Shown: positions 34,933 to 44,142 of the stretch, in pieces | How the letters are laid out: each line of letters starts with the position of its first letter | Numbering within the stretch: the first letter of the stretch is position 1 | Assembly: GCA_048262715.1 (NCBI GenBank) | Contig: JBLXEV010000003.1 | Span: 1-64,000 of the forward strand | From: Albirhodobacter sp048262715 | Lineage (GTDB): Bacteria > Pseudomonadota > Alphaproteobacteria > Rhodobacterales > Rhodobacteraceae | Length of the DNA: 64,000 bases | Reading direction: 5' to 3' | Notes under the pieces: generated by a model | What the model saw: only the letters and a program-made list of their open reading frames with translations | What the model was told of the DNA's origin: nothing | Databases searched by the model: none | Position numbers and translations under genes: made by a program

Positions 34933-37137
34933 TCACTTCAATCGGAGGGAGTTCAGCGAGACCGTAATCGAACTGAGCGACATCGCCAAGGCTGCCGCCA
35001 GCGGTGTGGCAAAGCCCATCAGCGCGATTGGCACGGCAACCAGATTATAGAGCAGCGAGATCGCGAAGTTTTCTTTGATGCGGCGGCGCGCTTTGACTGA
35101 GATCCGGATCGCCTCCGCGACAGGGGCCAGCGAATTGCCCAAAAGCACGATATCGGAGGCTGTCCGCGCAGCATCGAGCGCCGAGGCGGGCGAGATCGAG
35201 ACATGGGCGCAGGCGAGCGCTGCCGTGTCATTGAGCCCGTCGCCCACCATCAGCACGCGAGCGCCCTGCGCTGCCATCTCGGTGATCCGGCCCGATTTCT
35301 GCGCGGGCAATTGCCCTGCATGCCATTCGCGGATCGCGAGGCGGGTCGCCAGCTCTTCCACCGCGGGCGCGACATCGCCCGAGAGCAACAACACCCGCTT
35401 GCCCTGCGCTTGCAGCGCGGCCACGGCTTCTTGCGCACCGGGGCGCAGACTGTCGTGGAAGGTCAGGGTGATCGGCGCCGCCGTTCCGATTTTCAGCGAC
35501 GTGGCCGTGGTCTCGGACGCGGGCGCCCCTGTCCAATTGGTGCGGCCAAGGCGGCAGATCTGATCGCCCAGCTTGCCCTCAACCCCGTAGCCCGCAATTT
35601 CGCGCAGATCGATTAGCGGGGCGGGATCCGCAAGGATCGCGCGCGCAAGCGCCATCGCGAGCGGATGGCTCGAGGCGGAGGCCAGCGCCTTGGCGATGGC
35701 GGCCTCGTCCGGCGTCAGCCGCGCGAGGTTCTCCGGTTCCGGCGCGCCCATCGTCAGCGTACCGGTTTTATCGAACACAACCGTATCGACCTCGGCAAGG
35801 CGCTCCAGCGCGGTGCCATCCTTGATCAAAAGCCCCATGCGGAACAGCTTGCCCGAAGCGGCGGTGACAACCGCAGGCACCGCCAGCCCCAGCGCGCAAG
35901 GGCAGGTGATGATCAACACAGCCGCAGAGATATTGACCGCGAACCGCACATCGCCGCCAGTCTTCCACATCCAGACCAAAAACGCCCCGAGCGAGAGAAT
36001 ATGCACGGCGGGGGAATAGAACCGCGCCGCGCGCTCGGCCAGCGAGGTGTATTTGTTGCGCGCGCTCTCCGCGGCGGCAACCAGATCGGCCATCCGGTGC
36101 AGCGAGCTATCGCGCCCCGCCGCCGTAACGCGCAAGGTGAGCGGCCCCGTGAGATTCAATTCCCCCGCTGAAAGAACCGCGCCTTGGCCCGCAAACACCG
36201 GAAGGCTCTCGCCCGTCAGGAGCGAGCGGTCGATTTCCGAGGTGCCGCGCTCCACCACGCCATCGGCAGGGATTCGCGCGCCCGCGCGGATCATCAGCAA
36301 ATCGCCGATGCGCAGATCGCCCACCGGAACGACCTCCTCGCCGCCCTCATGCAGCCGGATCGCGCGCGGGGCCTCAAGCGCCGCGAGTTCCTCAGCGGCG
36401 GATCGGGCAGTGGCGCGGGTGCGATAATCGAGATAGCGGCCCGTGAGCAGGAAGAAGGTGAGCATCACCGCCGCATCGAAATAGGCGTGATGGCCCGAAT
36501 GCATCGTCTCGAAGACCGAAATCGCAGAGGCAAGTATCAGCGCGAGCGAGATCGGCACATCCATCCCGAGGCGGCCCGCCTTGAGCGACGAAAACGCGGA
36601 GGCGAAGAAGGGTTTGCCCGCGAAGATCACCGTCGGCAGAGCAATCGCGGCGGAAATCCAGTGGAACAGATCGCGTGTCGCGGCCTCCGCACCCGACCAG
36701 ACCGCGACCGAGAGCAGCATGATATTCATCATCGCGAAGCCCGAAACCCCGATCCGCATCAGCAGATCGCGGCCCTGCCGGTCAGTCTCGGTGGCGGAAA
36801 GCAGCGCGGGGTCCAACTCATGCGCCTCGTAGCCGATGGCCTTCAGCGCTGCGATCAACGGCGCAGGGGTGACATCGGGGCGCGCGTCAATCGAGACGCG
36901 CTTGAGGGTCAGGTTCACGCGGGCGGAATGCACCCCCGTTTGGCGAGCAAGTTCACGCTCAACATCGGTAATGCAGACCGCGCAATGGGCCGTGGGCAGC
37001 GACAGCATGATCCGCGCATCGCGCGGGGCGGCGCGCTGCGCAATTGCCACCGCCGACGGCGCGGCGATACACGCAGGGCAAGCCGAGGCGGAGGGGCGGT
37101 CCTCGCGCGGATCATACTGTGCGCTGATGTCAGTCAC
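34933..37137 (-). CDS. ccoI: Copper-transporting P1B-type ATPase for cbb3 assembly (CcoI/FixI)
   Basis: 734 residues. N-terminal Cys-rich region (SACPACIAAPSA) followed by a heavy-metal domain with HCAVC. Eight membrane segments, the metal-site TCPCALGL (CPC), the phosphorylation site DKTGTLTMG, LLTGESLP in the actuator domain and GDGLNDTAAL. CcoI exports Cu(I) to the periplasmic side for the CuB site of CcoN. It lies between ccoH and ccoS with gaps of four bases. Confidence 0.95.
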   Translation of the reverse strand: MTDISAQYDPREDRPSASACPACIAAPSAVAIAQRAAPRDARIMLSLPTAHCAVCITDVERELARQTGVHSARVNLTLKRVSIDARPDVTPAPLIAALKAIGYEAHELDPALLSATETDRQGRDLLMRIGVSGFAMMNIMLLSVAVWSGAEAATRDLFHWISAAIALPTVIFAGKPFFASAFSSLKAGRLGMDVPISLALILASAISVFETMHSGHHAYFDAAVMLTFFLLTGRYLDYRTRATARSAAEELAALEAPRAIRLHEGGEEVVPVGDLRIGDLLMIRAGARIPADGVVERGTSEIDRSLLTGESLPVFAGQGAVLSAGELNLTGPLTLRVTAAGRDSSLHRMADLVAAAESARNKYTSLAERAARFYSPAVHILSLGAFLVWMWKTGGDVRFAVNISAAVLIITCPCALGLAVPAVVTAASGKLFRMGLLIKDGTALERLAEVDTVVFDKTGTLTMGAPEPENLARLTPDEAAIAKALASASSHPLAMALARAILADPAPLIDLREIAGYGVEGKLGDQICRLGRTNWTGAPASETTATSLKIGTAAPITLTFHDSLRPGAQEAVAALQAQGKRVLLLSGDVAPAVEELATRLAIREWHAGQLPAQKSGRITEMAAQGARVLMVGDGLNDTAALACAHVSISPASALDAARTASDIVLLGNSLAPVAEAIRISVKARRRIKENFAISLLYNLVAVPIALMGFATPLAAALAMSLSSITVSLNSLRLK

Positions 37138-37141
37138 GGGC

Positions 37142-37597
37142 TTAGCCTTTCACCACGAAATCGAGCCGTTGCTTGAACCGTGTGCCGTCGGACGAGAGGG
37201 CCTCGATATGCAAGAGCCACGCGCCCATGCCCAAAGCAACAGGTGCGACGAATACCCCATTCTCGAAGCGGAACTCAGGGCGCTGATCCTCGCGCACTTC
37301 GGTTTTACGCCCAACCAGAACCTCCAGCTTCGCGATGGGTGCGGGCGCGCCCTCGGCATCACGGATTTGCAGCGTTAGGTTTTGCCCGTCATAGGCCTGC
37401 GCCACCTTCCAACCCAGTGCCTCTTGCGCGGCGCGGTCTGCGTCGAAGGTTTGCGAGGCGACGTAAGAATTCGCGACCTCAAGGCCAGGGAAGGTGGACA
37501 CGGCCTTATAGGCCATAAACACATTCACCGCGATGATCGTGCCAAAGGCAGCGACGGCGAACATGAGGACTTTAAAGCCGGTGATCGGAGAAGCCAT
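37142..37597 (-). CDS. ccoH: cbb3 oxidase assembly protein CcoH (FixH)
   Basis: 151 residues from ATG 37597 (AAGG eight bases upstream, matching the usual N-terminus ITGFKVLMF). A longer frame to ATG 37660 overlaps the ccoG stop by four bases and is possible. One N-terminal membrane helix (VLMFAVAAFGTIIAVNVFMAYKA has its core) and a periplasmic FixH domain with WKVAQAYDG. It is a stable partner of CcoN during assembly. Confidence 0.9.
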   Translation of the reverse strand: MASPITGFKVLMFAVAAFGTIIAVNVFMAYKAVSTFPGLEVANSYVASQTFDADRAAQEALGWKVAQAYDGQNLTLQIRDAEGAPAPIAKLEVLVGRKTEVREDQRPEFRFENGVFVAPVALGMGAWLLHIEALSSDGTRFKQRLDFVVKG

Positions 37598-37656
37598 TGC
37601 GGCACCTTTCTGTTTCGGGTGGGCGGCTGAGGGAGCGATTGCGGACGGGTTGCGTA

Positions 37657-39072
37657 TCATCGCCCATCACCGTTGAAGACCGCGCTCTCGCTGACCCGCA
37701 CTTTGGAGGTAATATCCTCAATCCAGATCGTGATCTCGGACCGCTCGGCATGGGCCATGCTAGCGCCTTTGGGGGCGATCACATAGAGGCGCTGGGTTTT
37801 GAGCTTATCGGCCGCGACGGTGATCGTGTTGCCCGTCTCGCCCTCCAACTGCATCCGCACCGGTTCTTGCGAGTCGACGGTGATCCGGAAATTCGCATCC
37901 TCGCCCTGTTTGTTGCGCAGGCGGATGTCGTAAGCGTTGCGGATATCGCCATCCGATAGCGTGACATAGATCGGCTGTCGTAGCGGCGTGACGTTAAAAT
38001 CAATCGGAGACCGCAAGAACAACGCCGCAACAAGCCCGATGCCGATGCCTGACCAGAGCGCGAAATAAACCATCGTGCGGATCCGGAAGACGTGTTTCCA
38101 GATTTTCGTCGGATGGCCCCCTGCCCGTTCCATAGCCTCATCCTTGAGCGCGAGATAAGAGATCAACCCGCGCGGTTTGCCGATCTTATCCATCACCTCG
38201 TCGCAGGCATCGATACACAACCCGCAGGTGATACATTCAAGCTGTTGGCCGTTGCGGATATCGATCCCCATCGGGCAGACGTTGACGCAGGCCATGCAAT
38301 CGATGCAATCGCCATTCGTCTCAACGCTTTGCTTACCGCGTGGCTCGCCGCGCCATTCGCGGTAGGCGATGGTGATCGTATCCTCATCCATCATCGCGGC
38401 TTGGATCCGCGGCCAAGGGCAGGCGTAGATACAGATTTGCTCACGCGCGAAACCGCCAAAAGCGAAGGTGGTCAGCGTCATCACCACGATGGTGATATAG
38501 GCGGCGGGATGTGCGGTGCCCTGCGCGAGGTTGCTGAGCAATGTCGGCGCATCGGTGAAGTAAAACACCCACGCCCCGCCAGTTGCCATGCCGATCAACA
38601 GCCAGAGCACCCATTTCGTGAGGCGCTTGCGGATTTTCTCCGCGTTCCATTTCTGCCGCAAAAGCCGGATGCGGGCGTTGCGGTCGCCCTCAACCCAGCG
38701 CTCCACAAGGATAAAGAGATCCGTCCAGACCGTTTGCGGACAGGCATAGCCGCACCACACGCGGCCCAGAGCGGAGGTAAAGAGGAACAGGCCCAAGCCC
38801 GCCATGATCAAAAGCCCCGCCACGAAGTAGAACTCGTGCGGCCAGATCTCGATCATGAAGAAGAAGAACCGACGGTTGGCGAGATCCAAGAGCACCGCCT
38901 GATCGGGCAGCGCGGGGCCGCGATCCCAACGGATCCACGGCAGGACATAGTAAATCCCCAGCATCATCGCCAGCAGCCACCATTTGAGCGTGCGGAATTG
39001 CCCCTTCACCCGACGCGGGAAAATCGGCTCGCGGGCGGCATAAAGTTGCTCTTGGGGTTCGGTACTACTCAC
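37657..39072 (-). CDS. ccoG: cbb3 assembly iron-sulfur protein CcoG (RdxA/FixG)
   Basis: 471 residues starting with GTG 39072 (GGGAG seven bases upstream). N-terminal membrane segments (CGYACPQTVW between them) are followed by two 4Fe-4S motifs, CIDCMACVNVCPMG and CITCGLCIDACDE, another helix, and a C-terminal Ig-like FixG domain. CcoG is a membrane cupric reductase that supplies Cu(I) for cbb3 assembly. It is first in ccoGHIS, with an FNR-type box about 60 bases upstream. Confidence 0.95.
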   Translation of the reverse strand: MSSTEPQEQLYAAREPIFPRRVKGQFRTLKWWLLAMMLGIYYVLPWIRWDRGPALPDQAVLLDLANRRFFFFMIEIWPHEFYFVAGLLIMAGLGLFLFTSALGRVWCGYACPQTVWTDLFILVERWVEGDRNARIRLLRQKWNAEKIRKRLTKWVLWLLIGMATGGAWVFYFTDAPTLLSNLAQGTAHPAAYITIVVMTLTTFAFGGFAREQICIYACPWPRIQAAMMDEDTITIAYREWRGEPRGKQSVETNGDCIDCMACVNVCPMGIDIRNGQQLECITCGLCIDACDEVMDKIGKPRGLISYLALKDEAMERAGGHPTKIWKHVFRIRTMVYFALWSGIGIGLVAALFLRSPIDFNVTPLRQPIYVTLSDGDIRNAYDIRLRNKQGEDANFRITVDSQEPVRMQLEGETGNTITVAADKLKTQRLYVIAPKGASMAHAERSEITIWIEDITSKVRVSESAVFNGDGR

Positions 39073-39130
39073 GGCAAGTCTCCCTCGACGGCGGTTACAT
39101 TGCTTCTTCTATGAACCTTGCTGCGGCGCT

Positions 39131-39144
39131 TTGATATGCGTCAA
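39131..39144. promoter_or_regulatory. FNR-type box upstream of ccoG
   Basis: TTGAT-ATGC-GTCAA, both half-sites match the FNR consensus. Centred 65 bases before the ccoG start, it predicts transcription from about 39096 if it acts at -41.5. It gives ccoGHIS its own anaerobic promoter, separate from ccoNOQP. Confidence 0.85.
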
Positions 39145-39312
39145 AAAGGCCTGATTTTAGGGCGATATTTGCGCCCCTCATTGCCTTGACCATTGCAGGG
39201 CCCATCACGCCTCAAGCGCTCTCGAAGGAACTCCCCCGAAAGCGCGAAAGGTAGAGGAAAGCATCGACACGCCCGAGATATGCGCGAACAGGACAGGGTG
39301 CCGATGCTTCCG

Positions 39313-39336
39313 CCGGAGGCCAAAGGCGGCCTCCGG
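39313..39336 (-). terminator. GC hairpin after ccoP without T tract
   Basis: CCGGAGGCC and GGCCTCCGG form a perfect nine-pair stem with a six-base loop 20 bases after the ccoP stop. No T-run follows, so it may protect mRNA or give weak termination between ccoNOQP and ccoGHIS. Confidence 0.5.
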
Positions 39337-39355
39337 ATGTCGTGCGCCTTAAGGG

Positions 39356-40228
39356 TTACTCGCCACCGCCGCTGCCATGGACATATGTGGCCACGGCGCG
39401 GATCTGCGCTTCCGTCAGACGGTCTTTCCAATGCGGCATCACCCCGTAGCGCGCATTTGTCACGGTCTCGGTCAAGGTGGCGGTATCGCCGCCATAGAGC
39501 CAGATCGCATCGGTCAGGTTCGGCGCGCCCAAGTCGCGCATCCCCGTCCCGTCATCCGCATGGCACGAGGCACAGTTATCCGCGAAGACGGTCGCACCCG
39601 CGCTGGCAAGCGTCGCGTCGAACTCCTGCCCCGAGATCTGCTGAACATATTGCACGACCTCGTTGATCTGCGCTTTTTCCAGCAACTCATCGCGTCCGAA
39701 GGCAGGCATTTGCGACAAACGTGCATCCTCGTCTTCGGTATTGCGGATGCCGTGGGTGATCGTGAAGTGGATATCCTCGATCGAGCCTCCCCAGAGCCAA
39801 TCGTCATCAATCAAGTTCGGATAACCGAGACGCGAATTGCCCTGCGCGCCTGCGCCGTGGCACTGCGCGCACCATGTCGCGAACACGGCCTTCCCCGCAT
39901 TCATCGCGTAATCGTTCAGCTCGGGATCGGAGGCGATCTCGGTCAACTCAACGGAGGCGAGTTTGGTCTCAATCGGGCCATTGGCGGCATTATAGCGCGC
40001 GATCTCTGCCGCAACATCCGCCCGCGTCGATTTCCCGAGGATCCCCGGCGTGGCGCCATTGATCAGCGGCCAAGCAGGCATCGCGATAGAATAGGCGACG
40101 CCCCAGACAACACAGGCATAAAACGTCCAGAGCCACCAACGCGGCAGCGGGTTGTTCAACTCCTCGATGCCGTCCCATTGGTGGCCGGTGGTCGAAGGCT
40201 GCTTCTTCTCAACTGGTTTTTTGCTCAT
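39356..40228 (-). CDS. ccoP: cbb3 cytochrome oxidase subunit III, diheme cytochrome c (CcoP)
   Basis: 290 residues from ATG 40228 (AAGGAG seven bases upstream). One N-terminal membrane helix (WWLWTFYACVVWGVAYSIA) anchors two periplasmic c-heme domains with CAQCH and CASCH; the Met axial ligands are likely in the LSQMPAFG and GVMPHWK segments. CcoP receives electrons from cytochrome c or bc1 and passes them to CcoO. Confidence 0.96.
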   Translation of the reverse strand: MSKKPVEKKQPSTTGHQWDGIEELNNPLPRWWLWTFYACVVWGVAYSIAMPAWPLINGATPGILGKSTRADVAAEIARYNAANGPIETKLASVELTEIASDPELNDYAMNAGKAVFATWCAQCHGAGAQGNSRLGYPNLIDDDWLWGGSIEDIHFTITHGIRNTEDEDARLSQMPAFGRDELLEKAQINEVVQYVQQISGQEFDATLASAGATVFADNCASCHADDGTGMRDLGAPNLTDAIWLYGGDTATLTETVTNARYGVMPHWKDRLTEAQIRAVATYVHGSGGGE

Positions 40229-40240
40229 CTCCACGCCTCC

Positions 40241-40447
40241 TTACAACGTGGTGCCGCGGTCAACCCGCGCGGTGGGCGCGGATTGGACGGCAGGCTTGTC
40301 TTCATGGCGGAAGGGGATGCTGGCCACCTCATCGTGGATTTTGCGCACACCGGGGCGGAACACCCAGATGACCACGCCCACGAAGATGCAAAACAGCATC
40401 AAGAGCGCCCAGCTATCCGCGAATTCCCGCAAGATATGATAGTCCAT
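40241..40447 (-). CDS. ccoQ: cbb3 cytochrome oxidase subunit IV (CcoQ)
   Basis: 68 residues. MDYHILREFADSWALLMLFC starts a single membrane helix ending VIWVFRPG, then a short polar tail. CcoQ stabilises the complex or its interaction with CcoP. It lies between ccoO and ccoP with about ten-base gaps. Confidence 0.93.
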   Translation of the reverse strand: MDYHILREFADSWALLMLFCIFVGVVIWVFRPGVRKIHDEVASIPFRHEDKPAVQSAPTARVDRGTTL

Positions 40448-40457
40448 CGCGCGCCCC

Positions 40458-41183
40458 TTACCGGCTTGCCAAGGGCTGGAAGGTCGAGAAATCGACCATC
40501 GTCCCGAGGACTTGGAGATAGGAGATCAAGGCATCCATCTCGGTGATGCCCGGCTTGCCATCGAAGTTAGAGACTTTCGCCCCCGGATAGCGCTCCAGCA
40601 GGCCGTCGTAATCGCCATCCGGATCGGTTTGGGCTTTGAAATCAGCCTGCGCCAGCTCGATCATCTCCGAGGTATAGGGCACGCCAACCATCGCGTTCGC
40701 TTTGAGCGAATCCGCGATGAACTCGCCGTCAATTCGCGCATTTGCCAAGAACCCGTATTTCGGCATGATCGATTCCGGCACGACCGATTGCGGATCCGTC
40801 AGGTGATCCACATGCCACGCATCCGAATAACGCCCGCCGACACGGGCCAGATCCGGCCCTGTGCGTTTGGACCCCCATTGGAACGGGTGATCATACATCG
40901 ATTCCGCCGCCAGCGAGTAATGCCCGTAGCGCTCGACCTCGTCGCGCATCGGACGGATCATCTGGCTGTGGCAGTTGTAGCACCCCTCGCGGATGTAGAT
41001 ATCGCGGCCCTTCAATTCGAGCGGCGTGTAGGGGCGCACCCCTTCCACCTTCTCGATTGTGCTCTCCAGATAGAAGAGCGGAACGATTTCGACGATCCCG
41101 CCAATGGTGACGACCAGGAAGGAGCCGATCAGAAGGAGTGAGGCGTTCTTTTCAATAACGCCGTGTTTGTCGAGAAGACCCAT
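40458..41183 (-). CDS. ccoO: cbb3 cytochrome oxidase subunit II, monoheme cytochrome c (CcoO)
   Basis: 241 residues. An N-terminal membrane helix (ASLLLIGSFLVVTIGGIVEI) precedes a periplasmic domain with a c-heme site CYNCHSQMIRP and the Met-bearing VVPESIMPKYGFL. It passes electrons from CcoP to the low-spin heme b of CcoN. Same order and spacing as in other Rhodobacterales. Confidence 0.97.
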   Translation of the reverse strand: MGLLDKHGVIEKNASLLLIGSFLVVTIGGIVEIVPLFYLESTIEKVEGVRPYTPLELKGRDIYIREGCYNCHSQMIRPMRDEVERYGHYSLAAESMYDHPFQWGSKRTGPDLARVGGRYSDAWHVDHLTDPQSVVPESIMPKYGFLANARIDGEFIADSLKANAMVGVPYTSEMIELAQADFKAQTDPDGDYDGLLERYPGAKVSNFDGKPGITEMDALISYLQVLGTMVDFSTFQPLASR

Positions 41184-41195
41184 ATCTGTCTCTCC

Positions 41196-42791
41196 TTATT
41201 CGGCGGGCACTGCGGCACCAAAAGCAGCTTCACGCGGCTGTTTGGCGACAGTGGCCCAGAGGTTGTAGCACATGATCAAAGCACCGGAGAGATACAGGAC
41301 GCCGCCCAGACCGCGGGCCACGTTCATCGGGAATTTCGCACGCACAGCATCGGCAAAGGCATTCACGAGGAAGCCGTTCGCATCCACTTCGCGCCACATC
41401 AGGCCTTCCATGATCCCCGAAACCCACATCGACGCCGCGTAGAGCACGATCCCAATCGTCGCGAGCCAGAAGTGCCACGAGACCAGTTTGAGCGAGTAGA
41501 GCCCTTCGCGGTTCCACAGTTTCGGTGTCAGGAAGTAGAGCGCCCCGAAGGTGATCATCCCGTTCCAGCCCAGTGCACCGGAATGCACGTGACCAATCGT
41601 CCAGTCAGTATAATGCGAGAGCGAGTTGACGGCCTTGATCGACATCATCGGGCCCTCAAACGTGGCCATACCGTAGAAGCCAACCGCAACCACCATCATC
41701 CGGATCACCGGATCGGTGCGCAGTTTGTCCCATGCGCCCGAGAGCGTCATCAGACCGTTGATCATCCCGCCCCACGACGGCATCCACAGGATGATCGAGA
41801 ACACCATGCCGAGCGTCGTCGCCCAGTCGGGCAGTGCGGTATAGTGAAGGTGGTGCGGACCTGCCCAGATATAGAGGAAGATCAGCGCCCAGAAGTGCAC
41901 GATGGAGAGCTTATAGGAGTAAACCGGACGCTCTGCCTGTTTGGGGATGAAGTAATACATCATCCCGAGGAAGCCTGCGGTGAGGAAGAAGCCAACCGCG
42001 TTATGGCCATACCACCACTGTGTCATCGCATCTTGCACGCCGCCGGTGACCTGCACCGAGATCGAGCCGAACATCGAGACAGGGATCGCAAGGTTATTCA
42101 CGATATGCAGCATCGCGATGGTGACAATGAACGACAGGTAGAACCAGTTCGCCACATAGATATGCGGCTCTTTGCGGCGAAGGATCGTTCCCAAGAAGGC
42201 GATGAGGAAGGCGACCCAAACAATCGTCAGCCAGATGTCGATATACCAGACAGGCTCGGCATATTCCTTACCTTGCGTGCCGCCCAGAATATAGGACGAC
42301 GCGGCGAGGACGATGAACAGGTTGTAGCCCCAGAACACGAACCATCCCAGCCCGCCGCCAAACAGCCGCGCCGCCGAGGTGCGCTGCACCACGTAAAACG
42401 CCGACATGATCAGCGCGTTGCCGCCAAAGGCAAAAATCACCGCCGAGGTGTGCAACGGACGCAGACGACCGAAGTTCAAAATTCCCTGAGCCCATTCTGG
42501 GTTCAACTGCGGGAAGGCCAGCTGGAAGGCGATTGTCACCCCCACGAGGAAGCCAACCACACCCCACAAACAGGTTGCGATCACGCCTGCGCGGATCACA
42601 CTGTCAAAATATTCAGTCTCCGGTGCGTAACGCGGTACATCCACATTACGCAATACATAGATGAACGCGATTGTGGCGGCGATGGCCACCTCGATTGCGT
42701 TCACCATATAGGGGAGATCACGTGCGTAATTGGCCGCGACAGCGGCAAATACCGCCACCAGGCCAAGCACGATCAGCTTGAGATAGTCCAT
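41196..42791 (-). CDS. ccoN: cbb3 cytochrome oxidase subunit I (CcoN)
   Basis: 531 residues, about 12-14 membrane helices. Catalytic landmarks are RPLHTSAV (heme b ligand), WWYGHNAVGF (CuB His), HHLHY (CuB His pair) and HVHSGALGWNG (heme ligands, high-affinity site). This subunit reduces O2 and pumps protons with high oxygen affinity. First gene of ccoNOQP; an FNR-type box lies about 125 bases before the start. Confidence 0.97.
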   Translation of the reverse strand: MDYLKLIVLGLVAVFAAVAANYARDLPYMVNAIEVAIAATIAFIYVLRNVDVPRYAPETEYFDSVIRAGVIATCLWGVVGFLVGVTIAFQLAFPQLNPEWAQGILNFGRLRPLHTSAVIFAFGGNALIMSAFYVVQRTSAARLFGGGLGWFVFWGYNLFIVLAASSYILGGTQGKEYAEPVWYIDIWLTIVWVAFLIAFLGTILRRKEPHIYVANWFYLSFIVTIAMLHIVNNLAIPVSMFGSISVQVTGGVQDAMTQWWYGHNAVGFFLTAGFLGMMYYFIPKQAERPVYSYKLSIVHFWALIFLYIWAGPHHLHYTALPDWATTLGMVFSIILWMPSWGGMINGLMTLSGAWDKLRTDPVIRMMVVAVGFYGMATFEGPMMSIKAVNSLSHYTDWTIGHVHSGALGWNGMITFGALYFLTPKLWNREGLYSLKLVSWHFWLATIGIVLYAASMWVSGIMEGLMWREVDANGFLVNAFADAVRAKFPMNVARGLGGVLYLSGALIMCYNLWATVAKQPREAAFGAAVPAE

Positions 42792-42909
42792 TCTGCGTCC
42801 CTTCGTCTTACCCTCTCTCGACCGCGATCAGCGCCTCTCATGGGCGCGACTCATCGGCTAGGAGGCTGTTCGCCTTGGTTCGTTCTGCCTGCTCCCAGTG
42901 CCAACTGCC

Positions 42910-42923
42910 TTGATCTACATCAA
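42910..42923. promoter_or_regulatory. FNR-type box upstream of ccoN
   Basis: TTGAT-CTAC-ATCAA, a perfect match to the FNR consensus. Centred about 125 bases before the ccoN ATG; a start near 42875 would leave an 84-base leader. It should give FnrL-dependent activation of ccoNOQP at low oxygen. Confidence 0.9.
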
Positions 42924-43151
42924 GTCCGCGTGAGCTGCTTGGGCGCATTGGTCGCAGGGCGCGCGATTGCAGGGATGTCGCAGGGGCTGTCATGGATATC
43001 GCTATGGCGTCCCGGCCCATCATCCCCTCTCCCTGCCCCCCTCCCCTGTGCGGTCTCGCCCTCCCCGCCCCTGCCCTTCCCGCCGCTGTTGCGCCCTGCC
43101 TCGTTTGCCCGCAGTCCCGCGCGAGAGCTTTGTGGCGTTTTCCTGCGCAGG

Positions 43152-43165
43152 TTGATCCGCATCAA
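43152..43165. promoter_or_regulatory. FNR-type box upstream of a Usp gene
   Basis: TTGAT-CCGC-ATCAA, a perfect match to the FNR consensus. Centred 69 bases before the ATG at 43228; a start near 43200 would leave a 28-base leader. Confidence 0.88.
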
Positions 43166-43227
43166 AGCCCGCAGTGGCGACTCGTCCTATCATGGTAGCG
43201 TCGCCATCCACTCGAAGGGTTAATGCT

Positions 43228-44082
43228 ATGCAATTCAAAACCATCCTCAGCGTGCTCACCCGCCCGGATCATATCGCGGCGGATCTCACCCCCGCCCAGA
43301 GTGCCGCCCAAGAGCAAGACGCACATCTCGATCTGCTCTGCCTCGGGATTGATCAGGTTCAAACCGGCTATTATTTCGCGGGGGCAAGCGCGGCGCTCTA
43401 CCAAGAAGGCCGCGCGCAGGCCGATGAGGATGCCCGCCGCATCGCGGCCAAGGCGACAGAGATCTTATCGGGGAACACCGTCTCATCGGGCGGCCTGCGC
43501 TGGTCCGCTGAGGCCGCCGTCGCACAATCGGGATCCATCGCCTCCTTAGTAGGCCAGCGGGCACGGTTCGCCGATCTGGTCATCGCGACCTCGCCCTATG
43601 ATCCTGCCGCAGGGATCGCCGAGGAGATTGCCTTTGAAGCCGCTCTGTTTGACGCCGCCACGCCCGTGATGCTCGCGCCAGCCAATCAGCCACTGTCCCT
43701 CAGGCCCCGCCGTGTCGTCGTCGCGTGGAACCAGAGCAATGAGGCGCTCTGCGCGATCCGTAAGGCGCTGCCGATCCTGATCTGTGCCGAGCGGGTGGAT
43801 ATTACCGTGATTGACCCGCCCTCCCACGGGCCGGAGCGGTCAGATCCCGGTGGGCAGCTCGGCCAATGGCTCGCGCGGCACGGGGTGCGGACAGAAGTCA
43901 CCGTGCTCGCGAAAACGCTTCCCACTGCGGCCGATGTGCTGCAACGCCATGTCGAGGAAACAGCGACGGATATGGTGGTGATGGGCGCATACGGCCATTC
44001 CCGCCTGCGCGAGGCGATCATCGGCGGCGCAACGCGGCAGATGCTGGAATCGGCCAAAGTGCCCGTGCTAATGGCGCATTAA
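43228..44082 (+). CDS. Tandem universal stress protein, probably FnrL-controlled
   Basis: 284 residues from ATG 43228 (AAGGG nine bases upstream); the longer frame from 43174 would cover the promoter region. Two Usp-like domains: the first is divergent (MQFKTILSVLTRPDHIAADL), the second from about 165 (LRPRRVVVAWNQSNEALCAI) ends VVMGAYGHSRLREAIIGGATRQ, a near-complete ATP-binding signature. Usp genes next to cbb3 genes are common in alphaproteobacteria; their role in low-oxygen survival is likely but the mechanism is unknown. Confidence 0.92.
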   Translation: MQFKTILSVLTRPDHIAADLTPAQSAAQEQDAHLDLLCLGIDQVQTGYYFAGASAALYQEGRAQADEDARRIAAKATEILSGNTVSSGGLRWSAEAAVAQSGSIASLVGQRARFADLVIATSPYDPAAGIAEEIAFEAALFDAATPVMLAPANQPLSLRPRRVVVAWNQSNEALCAIRKALPILICAERVDITVIDPPSHGPERSDPGGQLGQWLARHGVRTEVTVLAKTLPTAADVLQRHVEETATDMVVMGAYGHSRLREAIIGGATRQMLESAKVPVLMAH

Positions 44083-44142
44083 AGCGATCGGCAGGCGGCG
44101 GCGATTGCCCCGCCTGCCGCCCGCAAGATCAGGCCCCGAGCC

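Larger units (their letters stand above)
42792..43227. promoter_or_regulatory. Divergent control region between ccoN and a Usp gene
   Basis: 436 bases with no convincing gene. It contains two FNR-type palindromes, one near each gene, about 240 bases apart. The middle (around 43020-43080) is a pyrimidine-rich stretch on the plus strand. Short frames here do not look coding. Confidence 0.7.

Noticed and set aside
42838..43023. 61-residue minus-strand frame between ccoN and the Usp gene
   Set aside because: It covers the ccoN FNR box, has no ribosome-binding site and no recognisable sequence.
41163..43223. 686-residue open frame antisense to ccoN
   Set aside because: Its His/Arg/Gln-rich composition is that of reverse-read membrane protein codons, and it would cross both FNR boxes.
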